A stretch of 64,000 bases of DNA from Myxococcales bacterium (GTDB lineage: Bacteria > Myxococcota_A > Polyangia > Haliangiales > Haliangiaceae): assembly GCA_016707895.1 (NCBI GenBank), contig JADJGV010000015.1, positions 1-64,000 on the forward strand, read 5' to 3'. A program made the position numbers and the translations under genes. Each line of letters opens with the position of its first letter. Position 1 is the stretch's first letter. Shown in pieces: positions 39,921-51,722 of this stretch. Below the pieces are notes generated by a model. That model searched no databases. It had not been told where the DNA came from and saw only the letters and a program-made list of their open reading frames with translations.

Positions 39921-40847
39921 GTGCTCGCGCTCGCGCTATGGCTCGCCGGGTTCGACGTCGCCCACGCCGAGCCGCCGCCGACGCTGGTGCTGATCACGCC
40001 GCCGACGCCGCTGGTCGACGCGGTCACGACCGGGCTCGGCCCGTGGCAGATCCGCGTGGTCGTGGTCACCGCCCCGACGCCGGCCGACCGGGCGGCCACC
40101 ACCCACCGCGCCACGTACGTCGCGACGGTCCGCGGCACCACGCTCGAGCTGTTCCACGTCGGCGAGCCCGGGGTCCAGACCCGCGACGTGCCGGCGGTGA
40201 TCGACGACGTCGAGGCCGCGTCGATCGCGCTGACGATCAAGACCTGGATGCGCCTGGGCCCACCGCCGACCGCCCCCGACGGCACGCCCCCACCCGATGC
40301 GACGCCACCGCCGTCGCCAATCCTGCCACCGCCGCCGCCACCGCCGCCGCGGCTGGCCGGCTTCGCGGCCGTCGGCCTCGGCGTGCGCCTCAACCAGGGC
40401 AGCTTCGGCGCGCGCGAGCGCCTCGTGCTCGCGGCGGGCGTCACGACCCCGACGATCGACGGGTTCGTGAGCTGTGATCTGGGCTCCGACATCGACGTCG
40501 ACGCCACCACCGTGTGGTCCGAAGCGCTGGTCGGCGCACATCTGGGACACCGCGTGCCCGTGAGCCCGGGGTGGTCGGTCCGCCCCCGGCTCGGCGTCGG
40601 GGCGCTCCGCAGCCGGGTCGAGGGCCTCAACGCCGCCAGCGGCCGCACCGTCACGATCATCGACTATTCGCTGTTCTTCGACGTCGGCGCCGACGTGAGC
40701 TGGCGGCGCGGCCCGTGGATCCTCGGCGCCACCGCCGCCCTCACCGGCGTGCCGTCCGACCTCGAGATCCGCGGCCAGCTCCGGGTCACCGCGCCGGCCC
40801 GCGTCGAGCCCTGGGTGGCGGTCTCGGCGGGCCTGCAGCTTCCTTGA
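39921..40847 (+). CDS. Secreted protein with Pro-rich linker and barrel-like C-terminal domain
   Basis: A 308-residue protein: GTG start before a signal peptide (LALALWLAGFDVAHA), an N-terminal ~95-residue domain (LVLITPPTPLVDAV ... IALTIKTWMRL), a Pro-rich linker (~115-145), and a C-terminal half with strands typical of small outer-membrane barrels (VGLGVRLNQGSF ... LVGAHLGHRVPVSPGWSVRPRLGVGAL, in pieces ... VSAGLQLP). It precedes the ECF sigma/FecR trio by 47 bp; similar arrangements pair an envelope sensor with the sigma system. Function unknown. Confidence 0.5.
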   Translation: MLALALWLAGFDVAHAEPPPTLVLITPPTPLVDAVTTGLGPWQIRVVVVTAPTPADRAATTHRATYVATVRGTTLELFHVGEPGVQTRDVPAVIDDVEAASIALTIKTWMRLGPPPTAPDGTPPPDATPPPSPILPPPPPPPPRLAGFAAVGLGVRLNQGSFGARERLVLAAGVTTPTIDGFVSCDLGSDIDVDATTVWSEALVGAHLGHRVPVSPGWSVRPRLGVGALRSRVEGLNAASGRTVTIIDYSLFFDVGADVSWRRGPWILGATAALTGVPSDLEIRGQLRVTAPARVEPWVAVSAGLQLP

Positions 40848-40882
40848 AAGAAACATGCGACCGTGAGAGGGGATGAGCGCAC

Positions 40883-40888
40883 TAACGG
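40883..40888 (+). promoter_or_regulatory. -10 box of the ECF sigma/FecR operon
   Basis: TAACGG, exactly six bases before the ATG at 40895. This spacing favours that ATG over the GTG at 40892. GAAAC at 40850-40854 lies about 28 bp upstream, too far for a canonical -35. Confidence 0.4.
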
Positions 40889-40894
40889 GTCGTG

Positions 40895-41488
40895 ATGGCT
40901 GCGGTTAGCCGAACCAGCGACGCCGAGGTGGCGGCGCTCTGCGCGCGCGGCGACCGGGCCGCCCAGCGGGATCTGTTCCTGCGCACCCGCAACGCCGTCC
41001 ATCACACGCTCTACCGCGTGCTCGGCAGCAACCGCGAGGTCGAGGACCTGCTGCAGGAGACCTACCTCGCGGTGTTCCGCTCGATCGGCAACTACGCCGG
41101 TCGTTCCAGCCTGCTCACGTGGTGCTGCTCGGTCGGCACCCACGTCGCGCTCAGCCACCTCCGGCGCAAGCGGCCGGTGCCGGTCGCGCACCTCGAGATC
41201 GAGAGCGACGCGCCGTCGACCGATCAGGTCGTCCGCGCGCGGGCCGCGCTGGCGCGCCTGTACCACGCCCTCGACCGCATCGATCCGGTGCAGCGGGTGG
41301 CGTTCGCGCTGGCGGTGATCGACGGCCGCTCGCTCGCCGAGGTCGCCGAGATCACCGGCGCGTCGCTGTCGGCGGTCAAGACCCAGGTGTGGCGGGCCAA
41401 GAAGGCGATCGACAAGCGCGCCGCGGTCGATCCGCTGCTGCGCGAGTACATGATCAACCTCGCCGGCGACGTCGAGGGGGTGGCGTGA
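40895..41488 (+). CDS. ECF-type RNA polymerase sigma factor
   Basis: A 197-residue sigma-70 family protein with only regions 2 and 4. Region 2: HTLYRVLGSNREVEDLLQET and FRSIGNYAGRSSLLTWC. Region 4: LDRIDPVQRVAFALAVIDG, then LAEVAEITGASLSAVKTQVWRAKKAI as helix-turn-helix. Its TGA overlaps the ATG of the FecR-like gene (TGATG), the usual layout for a sigma factor and its membrane regulator. Its targets cannot be told from the sequence. Confidence 0.92.
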   Translation: MAAVSRTSDAEVAALCARGDRAAQRDLFLRTRNAVHHTLYRVLGSNREVEDLLQETYLAVFRSIGNYAGRSSLLTWCCSVGTHVALSHLRRKRPVPVAHLEIESDAPSTDQVVRARAALARLYHALDRIDPVQRVAFALAVIDGRSLAEVAEITGASLSAVKTQVWRAKKAIDKRAAVDPLLREYMINLAGDVEGVA

Positions 41489-42552
41489 TGCGCGACGATC
41501 GCGACGATCTGGTGCCGCCGGTCGAGCCGCTGCCCGACCTGACCTGGGCGCGGCTCGAGCGCCGGCTGTGGCAGACGCTCGACGCCCCGGCGGTACCCGA
41601 CGCGGCCGCCGCAAGCGCGCCGCCGCGCGCCGCGCGCTGGCGCTGGCCGGTGCTCGCGGCCGCCGCGATCGCCGCCGCCGCCGCCGCCGCGATCCTCTGG
41701 CCGCGCGGCGAGGATCCCACGGCGCGACCGTCGCCGTTGAGCATGCCGACCGGCACCTCGACGCCGGCGCGCGTGACCAGCGCCGAGGCGCCGACCGCGC
41801 TGACCTTCGGCGACGCCGACATCCAGCTGGCGCCGCGCTCGGCGCTGTTCCTCTCGGGCGACGATCTCCGCGGCGTCGATCTCGTGCTCGATCACGGCCG
41901 CGCCCACTTCGAGGTCGCGCCGCGCGCGGGCCGGGCGCCGTTCGTGGTCCACGTCGGCGCGGTCCGGGTGACGGTGATCGGCACCGGCTTCACGGTGCTC
42001 CGGGATGGCGAGTCGGCGCAGGTCGAGGTCACCCACGGCGTCGTCGAGGTGGTCGCCGACGGCCGGCGCGACCGCGTCGCGGCGGGCCAGGTCTGGGACC
42101 ACGGCGTCCTGCGCGACGGGACCCTGGCGGCCGCCGCGCCGCCCGCGACCGCGCCGATCGCACCACCGCCACCGCCACCGCCGGACGAGAACGCGCCGCC
42201 GATCGCCGCGGTGCCCCCGGCCGCGCCCGCGGCGCCGACCGCGCCGCGCGGCGAGCGCGGGACGCCAGCGTCCACCACCACGCCGCCCGCCGCCTCGACC
42301 TTCGACCCCAAGGCCGCCTTCGCCGCCGCCGCGGCGCTCGAGACCCAGGCGCCCGACCGCGCCCTCGCCGCGTACCTGGCGCTGGCCGACGCCGCGCCGG
42401 CCTGGGCCGACGCCGCGCTGTTCGCGGCCGCGCGCCTGGCCTTCGACCGCGGCGACCACGCGCAGGCCAAGACGCTGGCCAAGCGCTACCTGCGCCGGTT
42501 CCCGCACGGGCGCAACGTTCTCGACGCGCGCGCCCTGCTGGAGCGCCTGTGA
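41488..42552 (+). CDS. FecR-domain membrane protein (probable anti-sigma or sigma regulator)
   Basis: A 354-residue protein: ~50-residue cytosolic N-terminus, one membrane helix (~52-71, WPVLAAAAIAAAAAAAILW), then a FecR domain (~90-205: FGDADIQLAPRSALFL ... ARAHFEVAP-like GRAHFEVAPRAGRAPF ... VRVTVIGTGFTVL ... VEVTHGVVEVVA), a Pro/Ala linker and a C-terminal helical repeat region (~275-354) resembling TPR. It should control the sigma factor encoded just before it. No TonB-dependent receptor follows, unlike classic FecIR systems. Confidence 0.85.
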   Translation: MRDDRDDLVPPVEPLPDLTWARLERRLWQTLDAPAVPDAAAASAPPRAARWRWPVLAAAAIAAAAAAAILWPRGEDPTARPSPLSMPTGTSTPARVTSAEAPTALTFGDADIQLAPRSALFLSGDDLRGVDLVLDHGRAHFEVAPRAGRAPFVVHVGAVRVTVIGTGFTVLRDGESAQVEVTHGVVEVVADGRRDRVAAGQVWDHGVLRDGTLAAAAPPATAPIAPPPPPPPDENAPPIAAVPPAAPAAPTAPRGERGTPASTTTPPAASTFDPKAAFAAAAALETQAPDRALAAYLALADAAPAWADAALFAAARLAFDRGDHAQAKTLAKRYLRRFPHGRNVLDARALLERL

Positions 42553-42577
42553 CCAACGACCCGCGTGGAGTGAAGAC

Positions 42578-44820
<2,243 letters not shown>

Positions 44821-44826
44821 CCCGCG

Positions 44827-44832
44827 AAGGTA
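44827..44832 (-). promoter_or_regulatory. -10 box of the MYXO-CTERM protease
   Basis: TACCTT on the minus strand, six bases before the ATG at 44820. Confidence 0.45.
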
Positions 44833-44846
44833 GCAGGCGCCGCGCC

Positions 44847-44852
44847 TATGAT
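44847..44852 (+). promoter_or_regulatory. -10 box of the gene at 44861
   Basis: TATGAT, eight bases before the ATG. It lies back-to-back with the protease promoter. Confidence 0.45.
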
Positions 44853-44860
44853 TCCACGGC

Positions 44861-45805
44861 ATGCTGCGCGCCACCCCCGCACCCGATCGCAGCTGGCGCG
44901 TGGTGCGCCGGCAGGCCCTGCGCTACCGCGGCGGGAGCGATCCCGATCACGATCGCCCGGCCCACGTCCGTGCCGCCAGCGCGCTGACCGTGTGGCGCGG
45001 CCAGGTCGCGGTGGTGTCCGACGACGCCAGCTTCGTCGCCACGGTCGACCTCGCCACCGGCCTGTGCGAGCCGATCGCGCTGCCGGCCGGCCCCGACGGG
45101 CGCCGGCAGTTCGACAGCGGCCGCGGCAACAAGGCCGACAAGCTCGACCTCGAGGCCTGCGTCTCCCTCGACGACGCGCTGGTCGCGCTCGGCTCGGACA
45201 GCGGCCTGGCGATCCGGCGACAGGCCGCGGTGGTCGACGCGGGCGGCGCCCGGCTGGTGGCCCTGCCCCGGCTGTACGCGGCGCTGCGCCAGCCGATCCT
45301 GGGCGATGGCGCGCTCAACCTCGAGGGCGCGACCGTGGTCGGCGCGCAGCTGGTGCTGGGCAACCGCGGCGGCGACGTGGGCGCCGACGGCGTCCCCACC
45401 ATCGACGCGATCACGCGGGTGCCGCTGGCCGCGCTGCGCGCGCTGCTCGCCGATCCCGACGGCGCCGCGCTGCCGGCGATCGCGTGGACGCCGCTGGCGC
45501 TGGGCCAGCTGGCCGGCGTCGCGCTGCGCCTCACCGAACTCGAGGCCTGGGGCGACGACCTCGCCTTCGCCGCCACCGCCGAGGCCACCGTCTCGGCCTA
45601 CGACGACGGCGCCGTGGTCGGCAGCGTGATCGGCGCGATCGCCGGCGCGCGCGCGTGGTGGGCGCCGATCCTCGACGAGCACGGCCGCCCGCTGACCGCG
45701 AAGGTCGAGGGCCTGGTGCGGTTCGGTGGGCGCTGGCTGGCGTCGATCGACGCCGACGATCCGGCGCGGCCGTCGGACCTGCTCGAGCTGACACCGCCCG
45801 CGTGA
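44861..45805 (+). CDS. Cytosolic beta-propeller-like protein, DUF6929 type
   Basis: A 314-residue protein without signal peptide. It shows repeated blades (LRYRGGSDPDHDRPAHVRAAS in two runs, WRGQVAVVSDDASFVATVD, DDALVALGSDS, ARLVALPRLYAAL, LNLEGATVVGAQLVLGNRGGD) in the order I associate with DUF6929. Function unknown. Probably leaderless (TATGAT box, no ribosome site). The next gene on the strand is a DUF4333 lipoprotein with its own promoter. Confidence 0.6.
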   Translation: MLRATPAPDRSWRVVRRQALRYRGGSDPDHDRPAHVRAASALTVWRGQVAVVSDDASFVATVDLATGLCEPIALPAGPDGRRQFDSGRGNKADKLDLEACVSLDDALVALGSDSGLAIRRQAAVVDAGGARLVALPRLYAALRQPILGDGALNLEGATVVGAQLVLGNRGGDVGADGVPTIDAITRVPLAALRALLADPDGAALPAIAWTPLALGQLAGVALRLTELEAWGDDLAFAATAEATVSAYDDGAVVGSVIGAIAGARAWWAPILDEHGRPLTAKVEGLVRFGGRWLASIDADDPARPSDLLELTPPA

Positions 45806-45816
45806 TCGCGCCGGGC

Positions 45817-45822
45817 TATACT
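45817..45822 (+). promoter_or_regulatory. -10 box of the DUF4333 lipoprotein
   Basis: TATACT, exactly six bases before the ATG at 45829: the best example of a leaderless promoter in the window. Confidence 0.55.
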
Positions 45823-45828
45823 GCGCCC

Positions 45829-46344
45829 ATGACGCGCACCGCCCGGATCGCCGCCGCCGCGCTCGCCCTCGCCGCCCTCGCCGCCCTCGCCGGATGCAAC
45901 GCCAAGGCCGCCGGCGGCCAGGTCGAGAAGAAGATCGTCGATTGGGCCAAGGCCCAGGGCGTCGAGATCAAGCAGGCCACCTGCCCGAAGGCGATCAAGG
46001 TCGAGGTGAACACCACGTTCGAGTGCAAGGCCACCACCGCGGCCGACGAGGCGCTGACGTTCGTCGGCACGATCACCAGCAAGTCGGGCTCGAACTTCGA
46101 GTACTCGATCAAGATCCTCGAGCCCACCTACTTCGCCGAGAAGGCCGCGACGCTGCTCCACGACGAGCTGAGCCAGCAGGCCGCCGGCGCGCCCAAGTCG
46201 GTGACCTGCGGCCCGCCGGGGCTGCACAAGATCCCCGCCGACCACAAGGTCACCTGCGACGTGGTCGCGCCCGACGACAAGGCGGTCAAGGTCGTGCTGA
46301 CGTTCAAGGACGACGGCACGCTCGACGGCTACGACGTCCAGTAG
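45829..46344 (+). CDS. Lipoprotein with two DUF4333-like units
   Basis: A 171-residue lipoprotein (lipobox LAALAGC). Two related units follow: ATCPKAIKVEVNTTFECKAT...ALTFVGTI (in parts, ~50-85) and VTCGPPGLHKIPADHKVTCDVV...VKVVLTF (~124-160), each with a Cys pair as in DUF4333, a domain of secreted proteins of unknown function. Start at ATG 45829 from the -10 spacing. It ends on the base before the stop of the convergent kinase. Confidence 0.7.
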   Translation: MTRTARIAAAALALAALAALAGCNAKAAGGQVEKKIVDWAKAQGVEIKQATCPKAIKVEVNTTFECKATTAADEALTFVGTITSKSGSNFEYSIKILEPTYFAEKAATLLHDELSQQAAGAPKSVTCGPPGLHKIPADHKVTCDVVAPDDKAVKVVLTFKDDGTLDGYDVQ

Positions 46345-47427
46345 CTACTTCTTGCGACCGAACAGCCCGGGCAGCTTGTGGCGCAGCCCGCGCAGCCGGT
46401 CGCCGAACGCGGTCGGCTGATCCTCGGGCCGCAGCTCGGCGATCGGGGTCAGCGCCGACAGGTCGCCGGTGCGGACGCCCATGCCCAGCGACGCCCGCGC
46501 GTCGTTGACCGTCTTGGCCAGCATCGAGTGCAGGTCCTTGCGCAGCTGCACCTTCTTCAGCACGGTGCCGATCTGCCGCGCGAACTCGCGCGCGCTCGGG
46601 TAGCGCTGGTCGGGCTTGGCCGACAGCGCCCGGGTGATCAGCGCCGCGAACTCGGCGGGCACGTCGGGGCGCAGCGGCTTGAGCGGCTGCACCTGGCACT
46701 CGCGCAGCCGCACGTAGGTCTCGTAGTCGTTGGCGCCGTCGAACAGCTTGCGGCCGACCAGCGCCTCCCACATCACCGAGCCCACGGCGAACTGATCGCT
46801 GGGCGGGATCGGCCGCGCGCCGCTCACGATCTCCGGCGACAGGTACGACATCTTGCCCTTCACCACGCCCGGCTCGGTGGCCTCGACCTTGCGGTCCGCG
46901 GCCAGCGCCAGGCCGTAGTCGATCACCTTCACCATGCCGCGGGTCGTGCACAGGATGTTGTGCGGGCTGACGTCGCGGTGGACCACCGGCGCCGGGCCGC
47001 TGGCGTCGACCCGCTCGTGGCCGGCCGCCAGCCCGCGCAGCACTCCGACGCCGATCGCCGCCACCAGCTCCCAGCGCGGGCCCTCGCCGCGCTCGAAGTG
47101 CCAGCGGGTCCAGGTGCCGAGGTCGACGCCCTCGACCCACTCGAGCACCATGTAGTAGTTGCCGCGATCGGCGATGAAGTCGCGCACCTCGGCCAGGTTG
47201 GGCGACTCGAGCGCCGCGCCCAGCCGCGCCTCCTCGATGAACATCGCCACGTAGGTCGGCTGCTCGGCCAGGCCGGGGTGCATCTGCTTGACCGCGACCA
47301 CCTTGCGGAAGCCGCGATCGCCCTCGACCTCGGCGCGCCACACGTCGGCCATGCCGCCGCGGCCGGCCACCTCGATCAGGCGGTAGCGACCGCCGATCAG
47401 GTCCCCCGGTTTCGGCGCCTCGGGCAT
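46345..47427 (-). CDS. Cytosolic Ser/Thr protein kinase with DYG motif
   Basis: A 360-residue kinase: VAGRGGMADVW (~20-30), lysine ~47 (VAVKQMH), VHRDVSPHN (~149-157) and YLSPEIV. The DFG motif reads DYG (VIDYGLAL, ~169-176), a change tolerated in some active kinases. The ~85-residue C-terminal tail is basic at the end (LFGRKK) and has no membrane helix. The ATG start has no clear ribosome site; GATGAT ends five bases before it. Confidence 0.92.
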   Translation of the reverse strand: MPEAPKPGDLIGGRYRLIEVAGRGGMADVWRAEVEGDRGFRKVVAVKQMHPGLAEQPTYVAMFIEEARLGAALESPNLAEVRDFIADRGNYYMVLEWVEGVDLGTWTRWHFERGEGPRWELVAAIGVGVLRGLAAGHERVDASGPAPVVHRDVSPHNILCTTRGMVKVIDYGLALAADRKVEATEPGVVKGKMSYLSPEIVSGARPIPPSDQFAVGSVMWEALVGRKLFDGANDYETYVRLRECQVQPLKPLRPDVPAEFAALITRALSAKPDQRYPSAREFARQIGTVLKKVQLRKDLHSMLAKTVNDARASLGMGVRTGDLSALTPIAELRPEDQPTAFGDRLRGLRHKLPGLFGRKK

Positions 47428-47460
47428 GCCGCATCATCGCACGCACCCTCGGCCGGCGCG

Positions 47461-47466
47461 TAGACT
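47461..47466 (+). promoter_or_regulatory. -10 box of the alpha/beta hydrolase lipoprotein
   Basis: TAGACT, six bases before the ATG at 47473. It is the centre of the 13-bp palindrome GCGTAGACTACGC (47458-47470), so an operator is also possible. Confidence 0.5.
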
Positions 47467-47472
47467 ACGCGG

Positions 47473-48618
47473 ATGTTTGTGCGCCCCGCGCTCGCCCTGT
47501 TCGCCGCCTCGCTGCTCGCCGCCGCCGCCTGCGGGGACGACGGCGGCGGCGGCCCCGACGCGGGCGTGGCGCCCGATCTCTCCGTCGAGGCCGCCGGCCC
47601 GTACCCGGTCGGCACCGCGACCGTCACGATCGCCGATCCCGCGCGCGGCCGCGATCTGCCGACCCAGCTCTGGTACCCGGCCGACGCCAGCGCGGCCGCG
47701 GCGGCCGCCGCCGGGTTCGGCTACGCCGAGTTCGAGGTCGAGCCGCACCGCACCGCGTACGCCGACCTGCTGGCCGCCGCCGCGCCGACCTGCGCCACCC
47801 GCACCGCGCACGCGGCCAAGGACGCCACGCCCGCCGCCGGGCGGTTCCCGCTCATCGCGATCTCGCACTGCCACCAGTGCACGCGGTTCTCGACCGCCAC
47901 CGTCGCCGAGCGCCTGGCCAGCCACGGCTACCTGGTGATCGCGGTCGACCACGTCGGCAACACGCTGTGGGATCAGCTGAGCGGCGGCGGCCTGCCGCTC
48001 GACACCACGACCCTCGACCTGCGCGTCGGCGACGTCGAGCGCGCGATCGACGCGGTGATGTCGCTCGAGCCGGTGATCCCGCGGGCGATCGCGCAGCTGT
48101 TCGACGGCTCCACCGTCGGCGTGATGGGCCACAGCTTCGGCGCCGTCACCGTCGGCAAGGTCGCGCAGGTCGACGCCCGCATCGACGCCGCGCTGGCGCT
48201 GGCCGCGCCGATGGAGAACCCGCTCCTGCCCGGCGTGACCGTCGCGTCGATCGCCCGGCCGCTCGGCTTCGTGCTCGCGGTCGAGGACAACTCGATCACC
48301 GAGCTCGGCAACAACCTCCTCCGCGGCAACTACGACAAGGCCACCGGCGGCGCCTGGAAGGCCGAGGTCGCCGACGCCGGGCACTGGTCGGTGTCGGATC
48401 TGGTCGGCGTGGTCGACGGCTTCGCCCCCGGCTGCGGCGCCGGCACCCGCCAGACCGACGGCCAGCCGTTCACCTACCTCGACGCCGCCACCGGCCGCGC
48501 GATCACCGCCGCCTACGCCACCGCGTTCTTCGACGCGTACCTCAAGGGCGAGGCCGGCGCGCTGGCCTACCTCGACGCCGCGCGCCCCAGCCCGACCGTC
48601 ACCGTCACCCGGAAGTAG
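47473..48618 (+). CDS. Lipoprotein alpha/beta hydrolase, PAF-acetylhydrolase/dienelactone-hydrolase-like
   Basis: A 381-residue lipoprotein (lipobox LLAAAACG). An alpha/beta-hydrolase fold follows: PLIAISHCHQC (oxyanion region), LASHGYLVIAVDHVGNT, the nucleophile elbow VGVMGHSFGA (Ser ~219), and a possible catalytic His in DAGHWS (~300). The order and LWYPA near the N-terminus suit the platelet-activating-factor acetylhydrolase-like group, i.e. an ester hydrolase at the cell surface. The substrate is unknown. Confidence 0.85.
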   Translation: MFVRPALALFAASLLAAAACGDDGGGGPDAGVAPDLSVEAAGPYPVGTATVTIADPARGRDLPTQLWYPADASAAAAAAAGFGYAEFEVEPHRTAYADLLAAAAPTCATRTAHAAKDATPAAGRFPLIAISHCHQCTRFSTATVAERLASHGYLVIAVDHVGNTLWDQLSGGGLPLDTTTLDLRVGDVERAIDAVMSLEPVIPRAIAQLFDGSTVGVMGHSFGAVTVGKVAQVDARIDAALALAAPMENPLLPGVTVASIARPLGFVLAVEDNSITELGNNLLRGNYDKATGGAWKAEVADAGHWSVSDLVGVVDGFAPGCGAGTRQTDGQPFTYLDAATGRAITAAYATAFFDAYLKGEAGALAYLDAARPSPTVTVTRK

Positions 48619-48626
48619 CCACGGCG

Positions 48627-49158
48627 CTACGCCGGGCGCCAGCCGTCGACCGAGCGCTCGCTGACGAACACCCGCTCGCGGCCGGCGCCGACCACCCGCA
48701 CCCGCGGGCCGGGGCGCGTCGGGTCCGGATCGGCCTCGCGCACCAGCCGGCCGTGCACCGCTACCACCTCGCCGACCTCGAGCACGCCCTCGCGCAGCAC
48801 CACCGTCGCGTCGGGGAGCTTGAACCGCCGCACCAACTCGGCCAGCGGCTGCACCAGCCGCGCGCCGGGCGCGACCTCGACGGCGTGGTCGTAGTCGACC
48901 TCGACCTGCGCGCCCTCGGGGTCGATCAGCGCCACGCCGGTGCCGTCGTCGATCTCGAACGACTGCCCGCGCGCCTCGTAGGCCAGGCGGCGCCCGCCGT
49001 CGTCGCCCACCATCGCGCCGACCAGCTCGACGACGATCTTGTAGTACCAGCACGGCCGCCCCGACAGCGGCGCCGTGATGGGGGCGTCGCCGATCAGCGT
49101 CCCCGCACCCAGCCGGTGGTCGTGCCGGGCACGTCGGCGATCGGCGTCGCCGCGGCGG

Positions 49159-49162
<4 letters not shown>
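48627..49162 (-). pseudogene. GIDE-domain protein gene with a frameshift
   Basis: The ATG at 49162 overlaps the stop of the acyl-CoA dehydrogenase (ATGA) and opens a frame reading MTAAATPIADVPGTTTGWVRG that hits TGA at 49094. In the next frame the text continues sensibly as GTLIGDAPITAPLSGRPCWY, then WYYKIVVELVGAM and the 128-residue end (FEIDDGTGVALIDPEGA ... VLREGVLEVGEVVAVHG). Joined, this is a GIDE-type domain protein, known from eukaryotic E3 ligases and many bacteria. One base seems missing in the GGGG run near 49098-49101. Either the gene is broken or the sequence has an error. Confidence 0.6.
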
Positions 49163-50307
<1,145 letters not shown>

Positions 50308-50313
50308 GGGCGG

Positions 50314-50323
50314 ATGCTAGCAT
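50314..50323. promoter_or_regulatory. Bidirectional -10 region ATGCTAGCAT
   Basis: This perfect 10-bp palindrome gives TAGCAT on both strands. Each copy ends exactly six bases before a GTG start: the acyl-CoA dehydrogenase (50307, minus) and the kinase (50330, plus). Both transcripts would be leaderless and the two polymerases would compete. Confidence 0.55.
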
Positions 50324-50329
50324 CGCGGC

Positions 50330-51091
50330 GTGCCCGACGATCACGCCGGCCGCTGGATCCTGGGCGAGGCCATCGCCGCCGGCGAGCTGGCCGAGGTGCG
50401 GGTCGGGCGGCACGGCGACGAGGCGGTGGCGATCAAGCGGTTGCACAGCCACGCGGCCCGCGACGAGGCGCTGCGAGCGCTGTTCACAGCCGAGGCCGAG
50501 CTCACCTGCGCGCTCCCGCCGCACCCCCACCTGGTGCGCGGCCGGGCCCACGGCGCCGATCGCGACCGCCCGTACCTGGTGCTCGACCGCGTCGACGGCG
50601 TCGACCTGCGCGGTCACCTCGGGGTCGCGCACCCGCCGGTCACCGTCGCCGCGCTGCTGGCCACCGCCGCCGCCGCGGTGGCCTACCTCCACGCCCAGGG
50701 CTGGATCCACGGCGACGTCGTGCCGGCCAACCTGATCGCCGGGCCCGCCGGGCTGGTGCTGTGCGACCTCGGCGTGGCCCGGCGGATCGGCGCCGACGGC
50801 CCGGTGCGCGGCACCGCCGCGTACATGGCGCCCGAGCAGGTCCGCGGCGAGGCGTGGACGCCGGCGCTCGACGTGTTCGCGCTGGGGGTGATCGGGTGGG
50901 AGCTCGCCACCGGCGCCCGGCTGTTCCACCGCGGCGCCAGCTACCTGTCGATGGCCGCGGTCGTCGAGGCCGACGCTCCGCCGCTGGGCGACCCGCGGCT
51001 GGGCCCGCTGGTGGCCGCCGCGCTGGCCAAGGACCCGGCCGCGCGCCCCGCCGCCGCCGCGCTGGCCGCCTCGCTCGCCGCGGACGATTGA
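50330..51091 (+). CDS. Small atypical Ser/Thr kinase (HGD and DLG motifs)
   Basis: A 253-residue kinase domain with nothing added. The ATP lysine is present (VAIKRLH, ~36), but the glycine loop is degenerate (IAAGELAEVRVG), the catalytic loop is IHGDVVPAN (~126-134; HRD to HGD) and the magnesium motif is CDLGVAR (DFG to DLG). The loop Asp and Asn and the DLG Asp are kept, so catalysis is possible; loss of the HRD arginine suggests no control by activation-loop phosphorylation. Later elements YMAPEQV and DVFALGVIGWELATG are normal. Confidence 0.85.
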   Translation: MPDDHAGRWILGEAIAAGELAEVRVGRHGDEAVAIKRLHSHAARDEALRALFTAEAELTCALPPHPHLVRGRAHGADRDRPYLVLDRVDGVDLRGHLGVAHPPVTVAALLATAAAAVAYLHAQGWIHGDVVPANLIAGPAGLVLCDLGVARRIGADGPVRGTAAYMAPEQVRGEAWTPALDVFALGVIGWELATGARLFHRGASYLSMAAVVEADAPPLGDPRLGPLVAAALAKDPAARPAAAALAASLAADD

Positions 51092-51116
51092 CCGCCAGCG
51101 CCAGGCGCGATCCTGC

Positions 51117-51122
51117 TATACG
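51117..51122 (+). promoter_or_regulatory. -10 box of the C-type lectin-like lipoprotein
   Basis: TATACG, exactly six bases before the GTG at 51129; no Shine-Dalgarno sequence. Confidence 0.5.
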
Positions 51123-51128
51123 GCGCCG

Positions 51129-51722
51129 GTGTTGCGCCCCACCCTCGCGGCCCTGGCCCTGACGTCGGCCTGCGCCTTCACGCCGGCCGGCGACGGCGCG
51201 GCGGCCACCGACGACGCGGCGCCCACGACCGACGCCCGGTCGACCGACGGCCCGGCCCTCGACGCGGCGATCGACGCGCGCCCGATCGACGCGCCGCCGC
51301 CGTGCCCGGGCGACTACGTCGGCGGCTACCGGCTGATCCCCACCGCCCAGAGCTGGCGCGCGGCCGAGGCCGACTGCGAGGACGACACCACCGGGCTCAG
51401 CCACCTGGTCGTGATCGACAACGCCGGCGAGCTGGCCGCGGTCAACGCCGCGCTCGCCGCGCTGGCGGCCGGCGACGTCTGGGTCGGCGTCATGCGCGAC
51501 GCGCCGATGCCGTGGGTGTGGCGGGCGGTCACCGGCGGCAACGCCAGCTACCTGCCGTGGGAGACCGGCCAGCCCGACGACCAGTCGGGCGATCAGCAGG
51601 TGGTCTCGCTGATGCGGGCCAGCGGCCTCTTGCGCGACGTCAGCACCGGCTCGTCGACGAACCGCGCGGCGCTGTGCGAGTGCGATCGCCGCCCGCCGGT
51701 CGACGCCGACTATCGGCCGTAG
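51129..51722 (+). CDS. C-type lectin-like lipoprotein
   Basis: A 197-residue lipoprotein (lipobox LTSACA), then an Asp/Ala/Thr linker and a ~130-residue C-type lectin-like domain: YRLIPTAQSWRAAEADCEDD (~76-95), SHLVVIDNAGELAAVNAAL, VWVGVMRD, YLPWETGQPDDQ and a closing CECDRR. The WIGL and Cys positions of the fold can be followed. Such surface lectin folds bind sugars or proteins. Its last 13 bp overlap the end of the convergent kinase gene. Confidence 0.75.
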   Translation: MLRPTLAALALTSACAFTPAGDGAAATDDAAPTTDARSTDGPALDAAIDARPIDAPPPCPGDYVGGYRLIPTAQSWRAAEADCEDDTTGLSHLVVIDNAGELAAVNAALAALAAGDVWVGVMRDAPMPWVWRAVTGGNASYLPWETGQPDDQSGDQQVVSLMRASGLLRDVSTGSSTNRAALCECDRRPPVDADYRP